The position numbers and the translations under genes are program-made. Positions 35,167 through 46,155 of a DNA stretch of 64,000 nucleotides are shown here, piece by piece. How positions within the stretch are numbered: the stretch's first letter is position 1; every line of letters begins with the position of its first letter. The notes below the pieces were generated by a model, which was not told the origin of the DNA, searched no databases, and saw only the letters and a program-made list of their open reading frames with translations. The DNA is taken from NCBI RefSeq assembly GCF_021648825.1, contig NZ_JAKJHS010000004.1, positions 186,001-250,000 on the forward strand, in the 5' to 3' direction. Source of the DNA: Rhizobium halophilum. Lineage in GTDB: Bacteria > Pseudomonadota > Alphaproteobacteria > Rhizobiales > Rhizobiaceae.

Positions 35167-36249
35167 ATGTCCGATCTGGAACACTTGAAAACATCGCTCC
35201 TGGCGGAAATCGAAGCCGCTGGCGACGAGGCGGCCATCGAAGCCGTTCGTGTCAATGCGCTCGGCAAGAAGGGGTCGGTTTCCGAGCTCCTGAAGACGCT
35301 GGGTGCGATGAGCGCGGAAGAGCGCCAGACCCGCGGCGCCGCGATCAACGCGCTGAAGACGGAGATCACCGAGGCGATCAATGCCCGCAAGACGGTGCTC
35401 AAGGACGCGGCGATCGAGGCACGGCTGAAGGCGGAGACGGTAGACGTCTCGCTGCCGGTGCGCTCCTCCCCGGCTGAGCGTGGACGCATCCATCCGATCA
35501 GCCAGATCGTCGACGAGATCACGGCGGTCTTCGCCGACATGGGCTTCTCGATTGCCGAAGGCCCGGACATCGAGACCGATTACTACAACTTCACGGCGCT
35601 GAACTTCCCCGAAGGCCATCCCGCGCGCGAAATGCACGACACCTTCTTCTTCCAGCCGGACGAGAACGGCGAACGCAAGGTGCTGCGCACCCATACGTCC
35701 CCGGTGCAGGTGCGGACCATGGAGGCGCAGAAGCCGCCGATCCGCATCGTCATTCCTGGCAAGACCTACCGCCAGGACTCCGACGCGACCCACTCGCCGA
35801 TGTTCCACCAAGTCGAGGGCCTGGTCGTCGACCGGAAGAGCCATGTCGGCAACATGCGCTGGATCCTGGAAGAGTTCTGCAAGGCCTTCTTCGAGGTCGA
35901 CAGCGTCACCATGCGCTTCCGCCCGTCCTTCTTCCCCTTCACCGAACCGAGCTTCGAGGTCGACATTCAGTGCGACCGCTCCGGCCCGATCGTCAAGTTC
36001 GGCGAAGGCTCCGACTGGATGGAGATCCTCGGCTGCGGCATGGTGCATCCGAACGTGTTGCGCGCCGGCGGGCTCGATCCGGACGAGTACCAGGGTTTTG
36101 CCTGGGGCATGGGGCTCGATCGCATCGCGATGCTGAAATACGGCATGCCGGACCTGCGCGACTTCTTCAACGCCGATGTCCGCTGGATGAACCACTACGG
36201 CTTCCGCCCGCTCGACATGCCGACGCTGTTCGGCGGCTTGAGCGCTTGA
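35167..36249 (+). CDS. pheS: Phenylalanyl-tRNA synthetase alpha subunit
   Basis: A 360-residue protein, normal for PheS. The N-terminal coiled coil (residues 1-80) binds tRNA. The class II catalytic core has motif 2 ([20 protein letters not shown]), [11 protein letters not shown] and motif 3 ([19 protein letters not shown]). It forms the alpha2beta2 enzyme with PheT, 16 bases downstream, and charges tRNA-Phe. I saw no T-box or leader peptide in the 130-base leader. Confidence 0.97.
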   Translation: MSDLEHLKTSLLAEIEAAGDEAAIEAVRVNALGKKGSVSELLKTLGAMSAEERQTRGAAINALKTEITEAINARKTVLKDAAIEARLKAETVDVSLPVRSSPAERGRIHPISQIVDEITAVFADMGFSIAEGPDIETDYYNFTALNFPEGHPAREMHDTFFFQPDENGERKVLRTHTSPVQVRTMEAQKPPIRIVIPGKTYRQDSDATHSPMFHQVEGLVVDRKSHVGNMRWILEEFCKAFFEVDSVTMRFRPSFFPFTEPSFEVDIQCDRSGPIVKFGEGSDWMEILGCGMVHPNVLRAGGLDPDEYQGFAWGMGLDRIAMLKYGMPDLRDFFNADVRWMNHYGFRPLDMPTLFGGLSA

Positions 36250-36265
36250 AGGGAGGAATAGACAC

Positions 36266-38689
36266 ATGAAATTCACACTCTCCTGGCTCAAGGATCACCT
36301 CGAGACCGATGCCACGCTGGATGAGATCTGCGAGCGCCTGACCGCGATCGGGCTCGAGGTCGAGGACGTCGACGACAAGGCCTCCTACAAGCCCTTCGTC
36401 ATTGCCAGGGTCGTTTCGGCCGAGCAGCATCCCCAGGCGGACCGGCTGAAGGTGCTGATGGTGGACACCGGCGACGGCAAACCGGTGCAGGTCGTCTGCG
36501 GCGCGCCGAACGCGCGGGCAGGGCTTATCGGTGCGCTCGCGCGGCCCGGCAGCTATGTTCCCGGCATCGACGTGACGCTGTCTATCGGCAATATCCGGGG
36601 CGTCGAAAGCCATGGCATGATGTGCTCGGAAAAAGAGCTCGACATGTCGGACAACCACGACGGCATCATCGATCTGCCGGCCGATGCGCCGGTCGGCACC
36701 TCCTTTGCAAGCTATGCCGGTCTCGACGATCCGGTCATCGAGATCAACCTGACGCCGAACCGGCCCGACTGCACCTCGATCTACGGCATCGCCCGCGATC
36801 TCGCCGCGTCCGGTCTCGGAACGCTGAAGCAGCACGCCAAGCCGGACTTCAAAACGGAAGGCGAGACGCCGGTCGAGTTGAAGATCATCCTGGATGACGA
36901 GCGTCTTTGCCCGGGCTTCGGTCTGCGCCTCGTGCGCGGGGTGAAGAACGGCCCAAGCCCGGCCTGGATGCAAGCGCGGCTGAAGGCGATCGGCCTTCGT
37001 CCGATCAATGCGCTGGTCGACATCACCAACTACATGACCTTCGACCAGGGCCGGCCGATGCACGTCTTCGATGCGGCCAAGGTGAAGGGGAACCTGACGG
37101 TGCGCCGCGCGCTGGCAGGCGAGACGATCCTCGCGCTCGACACGCGCGAATACAAGCTGACCCCGAACAATGTCGTCATCGCCGACGACAACGGTGTGGA
37201 ATCCATCGGCGGCATCATGGGCGGCGAGCATTCCGGCTGCGACGAAAACACGACTGAAGTGCTGATCGAATCGGCGCACTGGGACCCGATCAACATCGCC
37301 AAGTCCGGCCGCTCGCTCGGCATCATCACCGATGCGCGCTACCGCTTCGAGCGCGGCGTCGATCCGGAATACATGGTGCCGGGGCTCGAGCGCACGACGC
37401 AACTGGTGCTGGAGCTCTGTGGCGGTACCGCTGCCGAGGCCAAGATCGTCGGCTACAAGGGCTATGAGCCGAAGGTCGTCGATTTCCCGACCTCCGAGGT
37501 GAAGCGCCTGACGGGCCTCGATATCTCCGCCGACGAGAGCCGCGAGATCCTGGCGCGCCTCGGCTTTGGCGTCGAAGGCGCGGGCGAGCGGCTGTCGGTC
37601 AAGGTGCCCTCCTGGCGCCCGGACGTCGACGGCAAGGCGGACCTGGTGGAAGAGGTCATGCGCATCCACGGTGTCGACCAGATCAAGCCGGAGCCGATCG
37701 AGAACCTCGGGGCGGTCAACGGCCGCATCCTGACGACCTTGCAGGTGCGCAGTCGCACGGCCAAGCGCGCGCTTGCCGCCCGTGGCATGCTGGAAGCCGT
37801 CACCTGGTCCTTCATTCCGGAGGATCAGGCGAAGCTCTTCGGCGGCGGCGCACCGGCGTTGAAGCTCGCCAATCCGATCGCCGCTGACATGTCCGACATG
37901 CGGCCGTCGCTGCTGCCGGGCCTGCTGACCGCAGCACAGCGCAATGCCGACAAGGGCTATGGCGATGTTGCGATCTTCGAGGTCTCGGGCACCTACGAGA
38001 ATGACAGGCCGGAAGGCCAGCGCCGGGTCGCTGGCGGCGTGCGTCGCGGAACCGCGTCGATCAACGGCGCCGGTCGCCTCTGGTCGAACGCGGCCAAGGG
38101 CGGTGGCAAGCCTGTGGGCGTCTTCGACGCGAAAGCCGATGCTCTGGCGGTGCTGGAAGCCTGTGGCCTGCCGATGGGCAACGTCCAGGTCGAGGCGGGT
38201 GCGCCCGGTTGGTATCACCCCGGCCGTTCCGGCACGATCAAGATGGGACCCAAGGTGGTGCTCGGCTATTTCGGCGAGTTCCACCCGAAGACGCTCGGCG
38301 CACTCGACGTTTCCGGAGCGCTCTGCGGCTTTGAGGTCTATCTCGACGCCATGCCGGAGCCGAAGAAGAAGGCTACGCGGACCAAGCCGCCGCTGGAGCT
38401 TTCGCCTTTCCAGGTCGTGAAGCGCGACTTCGCCTTCGTGGTCGACAGCCATGTCGAAGCCGGAGCCATCATCAAGGCGGCCACCAGCGCCGACCGCAAG
38501 CTGATCACCGGCGTCAACGTCTTCGATATCTTCGAAGGCGCTTCACTCGGCGAGGGCCGCAAGTCGGTTGCCATTGAAGTGCTGATCCAGCCGGTCGAGC
38601 GGACGCTGACGGATGAGGATTTCGAGGCGCTGACGGCGAAGATCGTCGGCAATGTCGAGAAGACGACGGGCGGCACGCTGCGGGCCTGA
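36266..38689 (+). CDS. pheT: Phenylalanyl-tRNA synthetase beta subunit
   Basis: An 807-residue PheT. Domains in order: tRNA-binding OB domain (about residues 40-150, [20 protein letters not shown]), B3/B4 editing domain ([20 protein letters not shown]), B5 DNA-binding-like domain, inactive class II core, and the ferredoxin-like anticodon-binding domain at the end ([10 protein letters not shown]). GGGAGGAA sits before the ATG. The editing domain removes mischarged tyrosine. Confidence 0.97.
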   Translation: MKFTLSWLKDHLETDATLDEICERLTAIGLEVEDVDDKASYKPFVIARVVSAEQHPQADRLKVLMVDTGDGKPVQVVCGAPNARAGLIGALARPGSYVPGIDVTLSIGNIRGVESHGMMCSEKELDMSDNHDGIIDLPADAPVGTSFASYAGLDDPVIEINLTPNRPDCTSIYGIARDLAASGLGTLKQHAKPDFKTEGETPVELKIILDDERLCPGFGLRLVRGVKNGPSPAWMQARLKAIGLRPINALVDITNYMTFDQGRPMHVFDAAKVKGNLTVRRALAGETILALDTREYKLTPNNVVIADDNGVESIGGIMGGEHSGCDENTTEVLIESAHWDPINIAKSGRSLGIITDARYRFERGVDPEYMVPGLERTTQLVLELCGGTAAEAKIVGYKGYEPKVVDFPTSEVKRLTGLDISADESREILARLGFGVEGAGERLSVKVPSWRPDVDGKADLVEEVMRIHGVDQIKPEPIENLGAVNGRILTTLQVRSRTAKRALAARGMLEAVTWSFIPEDQAKLFGGGAPALKLANPIAADMSDMRPSLLPGLLTAAQRNADKGYGDVAIFEVSGTYENDRPEGQRRVAGGVRRGTASINGAGRLWSNAAKGGGKPVGVFDAKADALAVLEACGLPMGNVQVEAGAPGWYHPGRSGTIKMGPKVVLGYFGEFHPKTLGALDVSGALCGFEVYLDAMPEPKKKATRTKPPLELSPFQVVKRDFAFVVDSHVEAGAIIKAATSADRKLITGVNVFDIFEGASLGEGRKSVAIEVLIQPVERTLTDEDFEALTAKIVGNVEKTTGGTLRA

Positions 38690-38732
38690 CACGCTGACCG
38701 GTATCGGGTGGCACCTTGCCATCTTGCGAGAT

Positions 38733-38761
38733 AGCCTGTCCCTTTTAGGGGCAGGCTTTTT
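38733..38761 (+). terminator. Intrinsic terminator after pheT
   Basis: AGCCTGTCCC pairs with GGGGCAGGCT around a short TTTTA loop, with a U-run at 38757-38761. Confidence 0.88.
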
Positions 38762-38773
38762 CATGAGGCGGGA

Positions 38774-39400
38774 ATGCGCAAGCCGAATTCGATGAAGGGA
38801 CTGGAGGATCTCGGACGCGTCAGGCTGTCCGAGAACTTCTTCTTTCGCGACTTTCTGTTCTCCGAGATTGCAGCCGTTTATAGCATTCCGAACGTGCCGG
38901 ACGATCCGGATCTGGCCATCGAGGCGGGGCGGCGGCTTTGCGAGGAACTGCTGGAGCCGCTGCAGGCAAGCTTCGGCAGGCTGCACCTGCGCTCCGGTTA
39001 CCGTTCTGCGGCCGTGAACGAGTTCGGCAACCGCCGTGGCCTCAACTGCTCGACCAATGCGGCCTCCGCAGCCGACCATATCTGGGACATGCGCGATGCG
39101 GACGGATGCATGGGCGCGACCGTCTGCATCGTTGTGCTCTGGCTGATCGACCATTGCCATGAGGAGGATGACTGGCGGAGGATGGCCTGGTGGATCCGCG
39201 ACCATCTCCCCTATGCCTCGCTCTGTTTCTTTCCCAAGCTCTGGGCCTTCAACATCCAGTGGCACGAGCGACCGGTACGGCGGATTACCAGCTATGCACA
39301 GCCTCGCGGCGTGCTGACGAAGCCGGGAATGGCAAACCACGCGGGTGGCCATTCCCAATTCTACCAGGGCTTTCCGCTGCCGGCAGCCGTCGAAGGCTAG
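38774..39400 (+). CDS. Peptidase M15-like protein
   Basis: A 208-residue protein with features of the M15/hedgehog DD-peptidase fold: LHLRSGYRSAAVNEFGNRRG (the GYR segment near the metal site), SAADHIWDM (a possible His-Asp ligand pair) and HSQFYQGFPLP at the end. No signal peptide is visible, which is unusual for a cell-wall enzyme, and the final metal histidine cannot be placed with certainty. It follows the pheT terminator and is convergent with a DUF3072 gene. Could be a phage-endolysin-derived or cytosolic peptidase. Confidence 0.55.
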   Translation: MRKPNSMKGLEDLGRVRLSENFFFRDFLFSEIAAVYSIPNVPDDPDLAIEAGRRLCEELLEPLQASFGRLHLRSGYRSAAVNEFGNRRGLNCSTNAASAADHIWDMRDADGCMGATVCIVVLWLIDHCHEEDDWRRMAWWIRDHLPYASLCFFPKLWAFNIQWHERPVRRITSYAQPRGVLTKPGMANHAGGHSQFYQGFPLPAAVEG

Positions 39401-39621
39401 AGCTTCAGCTTCTCCTTCAGCGCATCGATGCGCTTGGAAGCCTCCGCCTTCGAGAGGTCGTCGGCGAAGGCATCCGGTTCGTGTGCCTGCTCGGAAAGCG
39501 TCTTCAGATAAGACCCTTGAGCGCCGGTCATAGGCTCGTCGCCGGTGACCCAGTCCTCCGGATCCTTCTCCGTGTTCGATTGCGGCTCTGTATCGAGCTT
39601 CGGGTTATGCTGATCAACCAT
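39397..39621 (-). CDS. DUF3072 domain-containing small protein
   Basis: A 74-residue acidic protein with the DUF3072 signature: DPEDWVTGDEPMTGAQGSYL followed by KTLSEQA, then LSKAEASKRIDALKEKL. The family has no known function and often appears among small stress-type proteins. Its stop overlaps that of the convergent M15-like gene by four bases. The next gene upstream on the same strand is another small hydrophilic protein. Confidence 0.82.
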   Translation of the reverse strand: MVDQHNPKLDTEPQSNTEKDPEDWVTGDEPMTGAQGSYLKTLSEQAHEPDAFADDLSKAEASKRIDALKEKLKL

Positions 39622-39708
39622 CTCGACCTCTTGTGGTTCTCTATGTTCACTAAACGTTCCAGACTGAAAACCGTTCCGCCGGGTGAGGGCGGAACGGCCA
39701 AGAGCTGT

Positions 39709-39933
39709 TCATGCAGAGCCGCGTTGCGGCTTCTCGATCTCTTCGCGCACCTCTTCCTTGAGCTGCTGGCGCGGGCTGCGGCCGGTGAGGTTGTCGCGAA
39801 CCCGATCCACCTCCGCATCGTCCGCCTCCAGCGGACGACTGGTGTCGTCGGGGATGCCGGCGCCCGATTGCGCGATCGTCTCGTTACGCGGGCGGCCGTT
39901 CGCGCCGTTGCTGATCTTCCTATCGTCGTCCAT
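39709..39933 (-). CDS. Small hydrophilic protein
   Basis: A 74-residue charged protein (MDDDRKISNGANGRPRNETI; C-terminus SPRQQLKEEVREEIEKPQRG) without cysteine, membrane segment or known domain. AGGAGGCAG lies directly before the ATG at 39933, a strong sign that it is translated. Probably mostly disordered; function unknown. Confidence 0.6.
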   Translation of the reverse strand: MDDDRKISNGANGRPRNETIAQSGAGIPDDTSRPLEADDAEVDRVRDNLTGRSPRQQLKEEVREEIEKPQRGSA

Positions 39934-40020
39934 GGTCTGCCTCCTGTTTCGGAGACAGAACAACGAGCAGCGCGTTTTGTGCCCGGCCGGCCTGCTGAAC
40001 GCGAGGTCCGGCCGCGCGGG

Positions 40021-41483
<1,463 letters not shown>

Positions 41484-41486
41484 GGC

Positions 41487-42437
41487 TTACGCTCCGGCCT
41501 CGTCCAGAAGCTTCATCTGGTCGTCCGAAAGCGAAAGATCCGCGGCCGCGATCATCGTTTCCAGCTGCGACACCTTTGTCGCGCTGGCAATCGGTGCCGT
41601 CAGCGCCGGCTTGCGCATCAGCCAGGCAAGCGCAATGCTTGCCGGCTCCGCATCGGTTTCAACCGCGATCTCGTCGAGGGCCGCGAGGATGCGGAAGCCC
41701 TTGTCGTTGAGATAGTCGCCGACGCGATAGGCGCGCGAGGAGCCTTCGGTGTCTTCCTTGCTGCGGTACTTGCCGGTCAGGAAGCCGGCAGCCAGTGCGT
41801 AATAGCTGATAACGCCGATTTCTTCGCGGGTGCAGAGGTCCGCGAGCGGTCCTTCGAATTTGGCGCGGCTGTAGAGATTGTATTCCGGCTGCACGACATC
41901 GTAGCGCGGCAGACCTGTTTTGGCGGCAACATCCAGGCTCTCCTGGAGCTGGGCCGCATCGAAGTTCGAGCAGCCGATCGCCCGCACCTTGCCCGCCTGC
42001 TTCAGCCTGTCGAAAGCAGCCAGCGTTTCCTCATGCGGCACCGCGTCGTCGGGCTGGTGGGCGAGATAGAGGTCGACGTAATCGGTCCCGAGCCGCTTCA
42101 GGGAAGCGTCTGCCGCTTCCGCGATCCATTTTGCCGACAAGCCGGTCTTCTTGCCCCTGTTGTCGTAGCCGACCTTCGACACGATGATGGCCTTGTCACG
42201 CGGGACGGTGCCGCGCTTCAGCCACTTGCCGATGACGGTCTCGCTCTCGCCACCCTCATGTCCGTCGACCCAGGCGGAATAAACGTCGGCGGTGTCGATC
42301 GTGTTGAAACCGGCATCGAAGAACCGGTCGAGCAGGTCGAAGGACGTCTTCTCGTCTGCCGTCCAGCCGAAGACATTGCCGCCGAAAACGATCGGCGCGA
42401 CGGAAAGGCCGGTACGGCCGAGAGGACGCTTCTGCAT
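41487..42437 (-). CDS. Aldo/keto reductase
   Basis: A 316-residue TIM-barrel reductase beginning [20 protein letters not shown]. The tetrad lies in [12 protein letters not shown] (Asp, Tyr), IIVSKVGY (Lys) and LYLAHQPDD (His); the cofactor end reads [15 protein letters not shown]. It belongs to the YajO/GSP69-like group and is only distantly similar to the other aldo/keto reductase of this operon. It is the first gene, divergent from the Gfo/Idh oxidoreductase with a 168-base gap. Confidence 0.92.
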   Translation of the reverse strand: MQKRPLGRTGLSVAPIVFGGNVFGWTADEKTSFDLLDRFFDAGFNTIDTADVYSAWVDGHEGGESETVIGKWLKRGTVPRDKAIIVSKVGYDNRGKKTGLSAKWIAEAADASLKRLGTDYVDLYLAHQPDDAVPHEETLAAFDRLKQAGKVRAIGCSNFDAAQLQESLDVAAKTGLPRYDVVQPEYNLYSRAKFEGPLADLCTREEIGVISYYALAAGFLTGKYRSKEDTEGSSRAYRVGDYLNDKGFRILAALDEIAVETDAEPASIALAWLMRKPALTAPIASATKVSQLETMIAAADLSLSDDQMKLLDEAGA

Positions 42438-42605
42438 GGGATCTCCAGAGATTGCTGCGGCGAATGCCGATATCCTGGAATGTATGGCACTGGCGGTTTC
42501 TGTCAAAGCATGATCGCACGGAGCTGGGACGTTAACCGCTCTGCGTTGCATCGGCGATTGCTCGACCCTATGGTGCGCTGCGATTCAGGTAAGGGAGAGA
42601 GAACC

Positions 42606-43592
42606 ATGTTGCGCTTCGGAATTCTGTCGACGGCGAAGATCGGTAAGGATGCTGTCGTTCCGGCAATCCAGGACGCGGAAAACTGCGTGGTAACCGCGGT
42701 CGCCAGCCGGGATCTGCCCCGCGCACGCGCCATGGCCGATCGTTTCTCCGTGCCGCACGCGTTCGGCTCCTATGAGGAGATGCTTGCCTCCGACGTGATC
42801 GATACCGTCTACATTCCGCTGCCGACGAGCCAGCACGTGGAATGGTCGATCAAGGCCGCCGATGCCGGCAAGCACGTGCTCTGCGAAAAGCCCATCGCGC
42901 TGAAGGCCGAAGAGATCGAGACTGTGATTGCCGCCCGCGACCGCAACAAGGTGCTGATCGCGGAAGCCTTCATGGTGACCTATGCACCGGTCTGGCTGAA
43001 GGTGCGCGAACTGCTGGCCGCGGGCGCAATCGGCAAATTGCGCCACGTGCAGGGGGCCTTCACCTACTTCAACCGGGATGCCAACAACATGCGCAACATC
43101 CCCGAGCTCGGCGGTGGCGCGCTGCCGGATATCGGCGTTTATCCCACGATCACCACGCGCTTCGTCACAGGGCTTGAGCCAAAGCGTGTTCAGGCGGTGA
43201 CGGAGCGCGACCCGGACTTCGGCACGGACATCTATTCGAGCGTCAAGGCCGACTTCGGCGACTTCGAGATGAGCTTCTACATCGCCACCCAGATGGCCAA
43301 CCGGCAGGTGATGGTCTTCCACGGCACGGAGGGCTTCATCGAGGTCAAGTCGCCGTTCAACGCCGATCGCTGGGGCGCCGAGGAAGTCGAGCTCACCAAC
43401 CAGAAGCACACAGAATCGCAGATCTTCCGCTTTCAGGACAGCCGCCAGTACCGCCGCCAGGCCGAAGCCTTCGCTCGTGCCGCCGCCGGTGAAACGGCTG
43501 ACGTGGTCTCGCTGGAAAACTCGTTGAAGAACCAGCAGTTCATCGACGCCATCTACCGCGCCAGCGAGCATGACGGGTGGGAGAAGGTCTAG
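42606..43592 (+). CDS. Gfo/Idh/MocA-family oxidoreductase
   Basis: A 328-residue dehydrogenase. The N-terminal Rossmann domain has GILSTAKIG and the family motif CEKPIAL (Lys at the active site); the C-terminal alpha/beta domain contains [12 protein letters not shown]. Relatives oxidise sugars or inositols, or glucose-fructose. AAGGGAGAGA precedes the ATG. Its stop shares the CTAG with the stop of the convergent GtrA-like gene. Substrate unknown. Confidence 0.9.
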   Translation: MLRFGILSTAKIGKDAVVPAIQDAENCVVTAVASRDLPRARAMADRFSVPHAFGSYEEMLASDVIDTVYIPLPTSQHVEWSIKAADAGKHVLCEKPIALKAEEIETVIAARDRNKVLIAEAFMVTYAPVWLKVRELLAAGAIGKLRHVQGAFTYFNRDANNMRNIPELGGGALPDIGVYPTITTRFVTGLEPKRVQAVTERDPDFGTDIYSSVKADFGDFEMSFYIATQMANRQVMVFHGTEGFIEVKSPFNADRWGAEEVELTNQKHTESQIFRFQDSRQYRRQAEAFARAAAGETADVVSLENSLKNQQFIDAIYRASEHDGWEKV

Positions 43593-43960
43593 CGGTCGTC
43601 CCGCCAAGACTTCAGTCGCCACCAGCCGAAAGCTCCAAACAGGCCCGCGCCAAACCAGGAAAGGGCAAGATGAGCCAGCGGCTGGATGTGCGGGGCGTAG
43701 GCGGTGAAGGCGGTGAAGATGCCGTAGCTGAGGCAGAGCGCGACGATGGCGAGCGGCCAGGTCCCGGCGGGAGTGCGTTGCTCTGGCGGCACAGGCAAAG
43801 ACTTGCCCCAAAGCCAGGCGGCTGCCATGCCGCCTGCCATCGACACCAGCCGATCCACCGCCGCGCCGGCCTGTGCTGTTGATAACAAGATCTCCAGAAT
43901 GGCAGCGTCTGCCAGAACCAGCACCGCCAGAAGCAGCAGGAGACGAGGGCCGTTTGCCAT
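43589..43960 (-). CDS. GtrA-like four-helix membrane protein
   Basis: A 123-residue protein with four predicted membrane helices. The first two, with [17 protein letters not shown] and [20 protein letters not shown], resemble GtrA-type flippases, which move polyprenyl-phosphate sugars, but the aromatic end motif is missing. It is last in the operon GT2-methyltransferase-SMR-like-GtrA-like, which supports a role in sugar lipid transfer. Eight bases separate it from the previous gene. An unrelated small membrane protein is possible. Confidence 0.6.
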   Translation of the reverse strand: MANGPRLLLLLAVLVLADAAILEILLSTAQAGAAVDRLVSMAGGMAAAWLWGKSLPVPPEQRTPAGTWPLAIVALCLSYGIFTAFTAYAPHIQPLAHLALSWFGAGLFGAFGWWRLKSWRDDR

Positions 43961-43968
43961 GGATTTGC

Positions 43969-44337
43969 TCAGCTGTTGATCGCCAGAAGACCTGCGAAGA
44001 TCAGCGCTGTGCCGACGGCGTAGCGCAGGGTAAGGGGCTCGCCCAGAAACAGCTGGGCAAGGAGTGGCACGAAGCAAAAAGTCAATCCCATGAAGGAATA
44101 GGCCAGCGTCAGCGGCACAGACTTCAGCACATAGATCCATACGATGGTGCCGAACCCATACACCAGAAGTGCTGCCAAAAGCAGCGGATTGGCCGCGAGG
44201 GCGAAAAGCCCGCGCACCGTGAGATCACCCGTCGTCGAACTGGTCATCTTGAAAAGCACCTGGCCCATTGCAATGAGCAAAGGGGTGCCAAGGAGTCCGA
44301 TCCATGTTGCGGGGGAAACTGTAGCGGGCATGGCCAC
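43969..44337 (-). CDS. SMR/EamA-like small transporter (ArnE/ArnF type)
   Basis: A 122-residue four-helix protein of the drug/metabolite transporter superfamily: LLGTPLLIAMGQVLFKMTSS, LLAALLVYGFGTIVWIYVLK, VPLTLAYSFMGLTFCFVPLL, and a last helix ending GLLAINS. The PLTLAYSF segment after helix two is shared with the ArnE/ArnF flippases of polyprenyl-phosphate aminoarabinose. Lying between a GT2 gene/methyltransferase and a GtrA-like gene, it is likely to flip a lipid-linked sugar. A drug-efflux pump is the alternative. Confidence 0.75.
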   Translation of the reverse strand: MAMPATVSPATWIGLLGTPLLIAMGQVLFKMTSSTTGDLTVRGLFALAANPLLLAALLVYGFGTIVWIYVLKSVPLTLAYSFMGLTFCFVPLLAQLFLGEPLTLRYAVGTALIFAGLLAINS

Positions 44338-44340
44338 CTC

Positions 44341-45039
44341 CTAGTTCGTCCGATCTTCGCAATAGAAGATGTCGCGGCCGATCTCCTTGCACACATGGAC
44401 CTCCGGTACCGGGTGAACGGCTCGCAGGAAGGAGTGCGTGTAGGGGAAGAAGTTGAAATGCGGGTTGAAGGTGTAGCGGTATTCCCGTTCGCGCGGAACG
44501 ACGATGATTAGCCGCGTCTTCGCGATGCGCCGCAGCTCTGCGATGGCGGCCTGATACTCCAGCACATGTTCGATCACATGCGTGCAGACGACGGTGTCGA
44601 ACTCCCCGTCCTTGAACGGAAGGCTTTCGATCTTGGCAGCGACATATTCAACGCCGGGGATCGCCGCCGCATCCTCCACGACAAAATCCACACCCACGAG
44701 GCGTGTGAGGTCCGGGTTCGCCGCTTGGATATGCCTGAGCAGGGCGCCGGTGCCGCACCCGACGTCGCAGATGCTGGTTCCCGCGACCGCCTCTTTGATA
44801 TAACGGATGCAGGCCGCGGAATTATCTGTTCCGGCGTGGACGCGTGGGTGGTTGCGGTAGAGCGTCTCATACTCGTCCGCCGTCAGAAACGGGGCGCGGG
44901 CTCGAAAGCTCGCAAGATCGGATACGTGTTCGCCCCAGACCCGCTTGGCCAACCAGAGGAATACGCGGGAATCCCTGAGTATGGGCGGCAGAAGGTCCTC
45001 GATCACGAACCGGATGCGGTTGGTGGTTTCGCGGTTCAT
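44341..45039 (-). CDS. Class I SAM-dependent methyltransferase
   Basis: A 232-residue methyltransferase: SAM motif I DVGCGTGALLRHIQA, acidic loop VGVDFVVEDA, and the late motif FDTVVCTHVIEHVLEY (a UbiE/Coq3-like pattern). It overlaps the GT2 gene upstream by four bases (ATGA). The substrate may be the sugar or the lipid carrier handled by the operon; this is inference. Confidence 0.87.
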   Translation of the reverse strand: MNRETTNRIRFVIEDLLPPILRDSRVFLWLAKRVWGEHVSDLASFRARAPFLTADEYETLYRNHPRVHAGTDNSAACIRYIKEAVAGTSICDVGCGTGALLRHIQAANPDLTRLVGVDFVVEDAAAIPGVEYVAAKIESLPFKDGEFDTVVCTHVIEHVLEYQAAIAELRRIAKTRLIIVVPREREYRYTFNPHFNFFPYTHSFLRAVHPVPEVHVCKEIGRDIFYCEDRTN

Positions 45040-46037
45040 GCCGCGTTGATCCTGTCACGCTTCAACGTCGCTTGGTCTGGTGCGACCAAGTGCCATTCCT
45101 TCGAAGCAAGGTCCGCCGGCATCGCCATATAGTGCAGCCGCAGTTGCTCGTTTCGTGCGCGAGATACGGAATCAAGGATCAGCCCGCAGGTCAAGATGAG
45201 GAGCGACACCATCATCAGCGCCATGGAGAGTACCCAGGTCGGCAGGCGGTCGACGAGGCCGGTCTGGAAATATTCTGCCAGAACCGGCAGCATGAATCCG
45301 AGGCTGGCGGCCATGATCGCCGCGCTGATGATGCCGAAGAAGGCGAACGGGCGCGTCTCTTTCATCAGCATTGCGAACATCCAGAGGATCTTCCCGCCGT
45401 CACGGAACGTCGAGAGCTTAGAGTGGGACCCGTCCGGCCGACGGCCGTAATGCAGCTCGATCTCGCTGACCGGCAGTTTAAGCCGCGAGGCGTGCACCGA
45501 CATCTCCGTCTCGATTTCAAAGCCCCCGGATACCGCCGGGAAGCTCTTCACGAAGCGTCGGGAGAAGGCGCGGTAGCCGGAGAAAATGTCGCTGAAGTCG
45601 CGACCGAAGATCATCCGGTAGAGGCGGTTGAAGACGCGGTTGCCGAAGGCGTGGCCATGGCGGCCGGCGTCCTCCCGGACGCCGCGACGGGTTCCGACGA
45701 CCATATCCGCTCGCTCTGTGACCAATGTCCGGATGAGATCTTCCGCGTCTGAAGGAGCGTATGTTCCGTCGCCGTCCGCCATTAGATAAATGTCGGCATC
45801 GATGTCGGCGAACATCCGGCGTACGACGTGGCCTTTTCCTTGCCGGCGTTCTCGCACCACCTGCGCGCCGGCGAGCATGGCCTTGAGGGCAGTGCCGTCG
45901 GTAGAGTTGTTGTCGTAGACATAAATGCGCGCCGAAGGCAGCGCCTCGCGGAAGCGGTGCACGACCTCGGCGATCGTCGCCGCTTCATTGTAACAGGGCA
46001 GGAGGACGGCGATGTCGAAGGAGCCGGCAGTCGTCAT
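45036..46037 (-). CDS. Glycosyltransferase family 2, polyprenyl-phosphate type
   Basis: A 333-residue GT2 enzyme. The catalytic domain has VLLPCYNEAATIAEVV, YLMADGDGTYAPSDAE (DxD) and SDIFSGYRAFSRRF; two membrane helices follow (FAFFGIISAAIMAASLGFML; WVLSMALMMVSLLILTCGLI). This is the dolichol-phosphate-mannose-synthase/ArnC layout, so it probably makes a polyprenyl-phosphate sugar. The ATG at 46037 is preferred over a GTG at 46043. It is the first gene of a four-gene operon and is divergent from a GT-C-like gene. Confidence 0.9.
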   Translation of the reverse strand: MTTAGSFDIAVLLPCYNEAATIAEVVHRFREALPSARIYVYDNNSTDGTALKAMLAGAQVVRERRQGKGHVVRRMFADIDADIYLMADGDGTYAPSDAEDLIRTLVTERADMVVGTRRGVREDAGRHGHAFGNRVFNRLYRMIFGRDFSDIFSGYRAFSRRFVKSFPAVSGGFEIETEMSVHASRLKLPVSEIELHYGRRPDGSHSKLSTFRDGGKILWMFAMLMKETRPFAFFGIISAAIMAASLGFMLPVLAEYFQTGLVDRLPTWVLSMALMMVSLLILTCGLILDSVSRARNEQLRLHYMAMPADLASKEWHLVAPDQATLKRDRINAA

Positions 46038-46155
46038 GTTCACTCGCTACGTTCAGAAGACCGGCACGGGGCGATGCCGCGCTGCTGGCTTTACTATTTC
46101 TTGGGAAGGTTAAAGCTAGGTTTCCGCTTCAAGCGAAGCGAGAGCCGAGAGCTAG

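Noticed and set aside
36167..38452. 761-codon reverse frame opposite pheT
   Set aside because: A shadow of GC-rich codons; pheT is certain.
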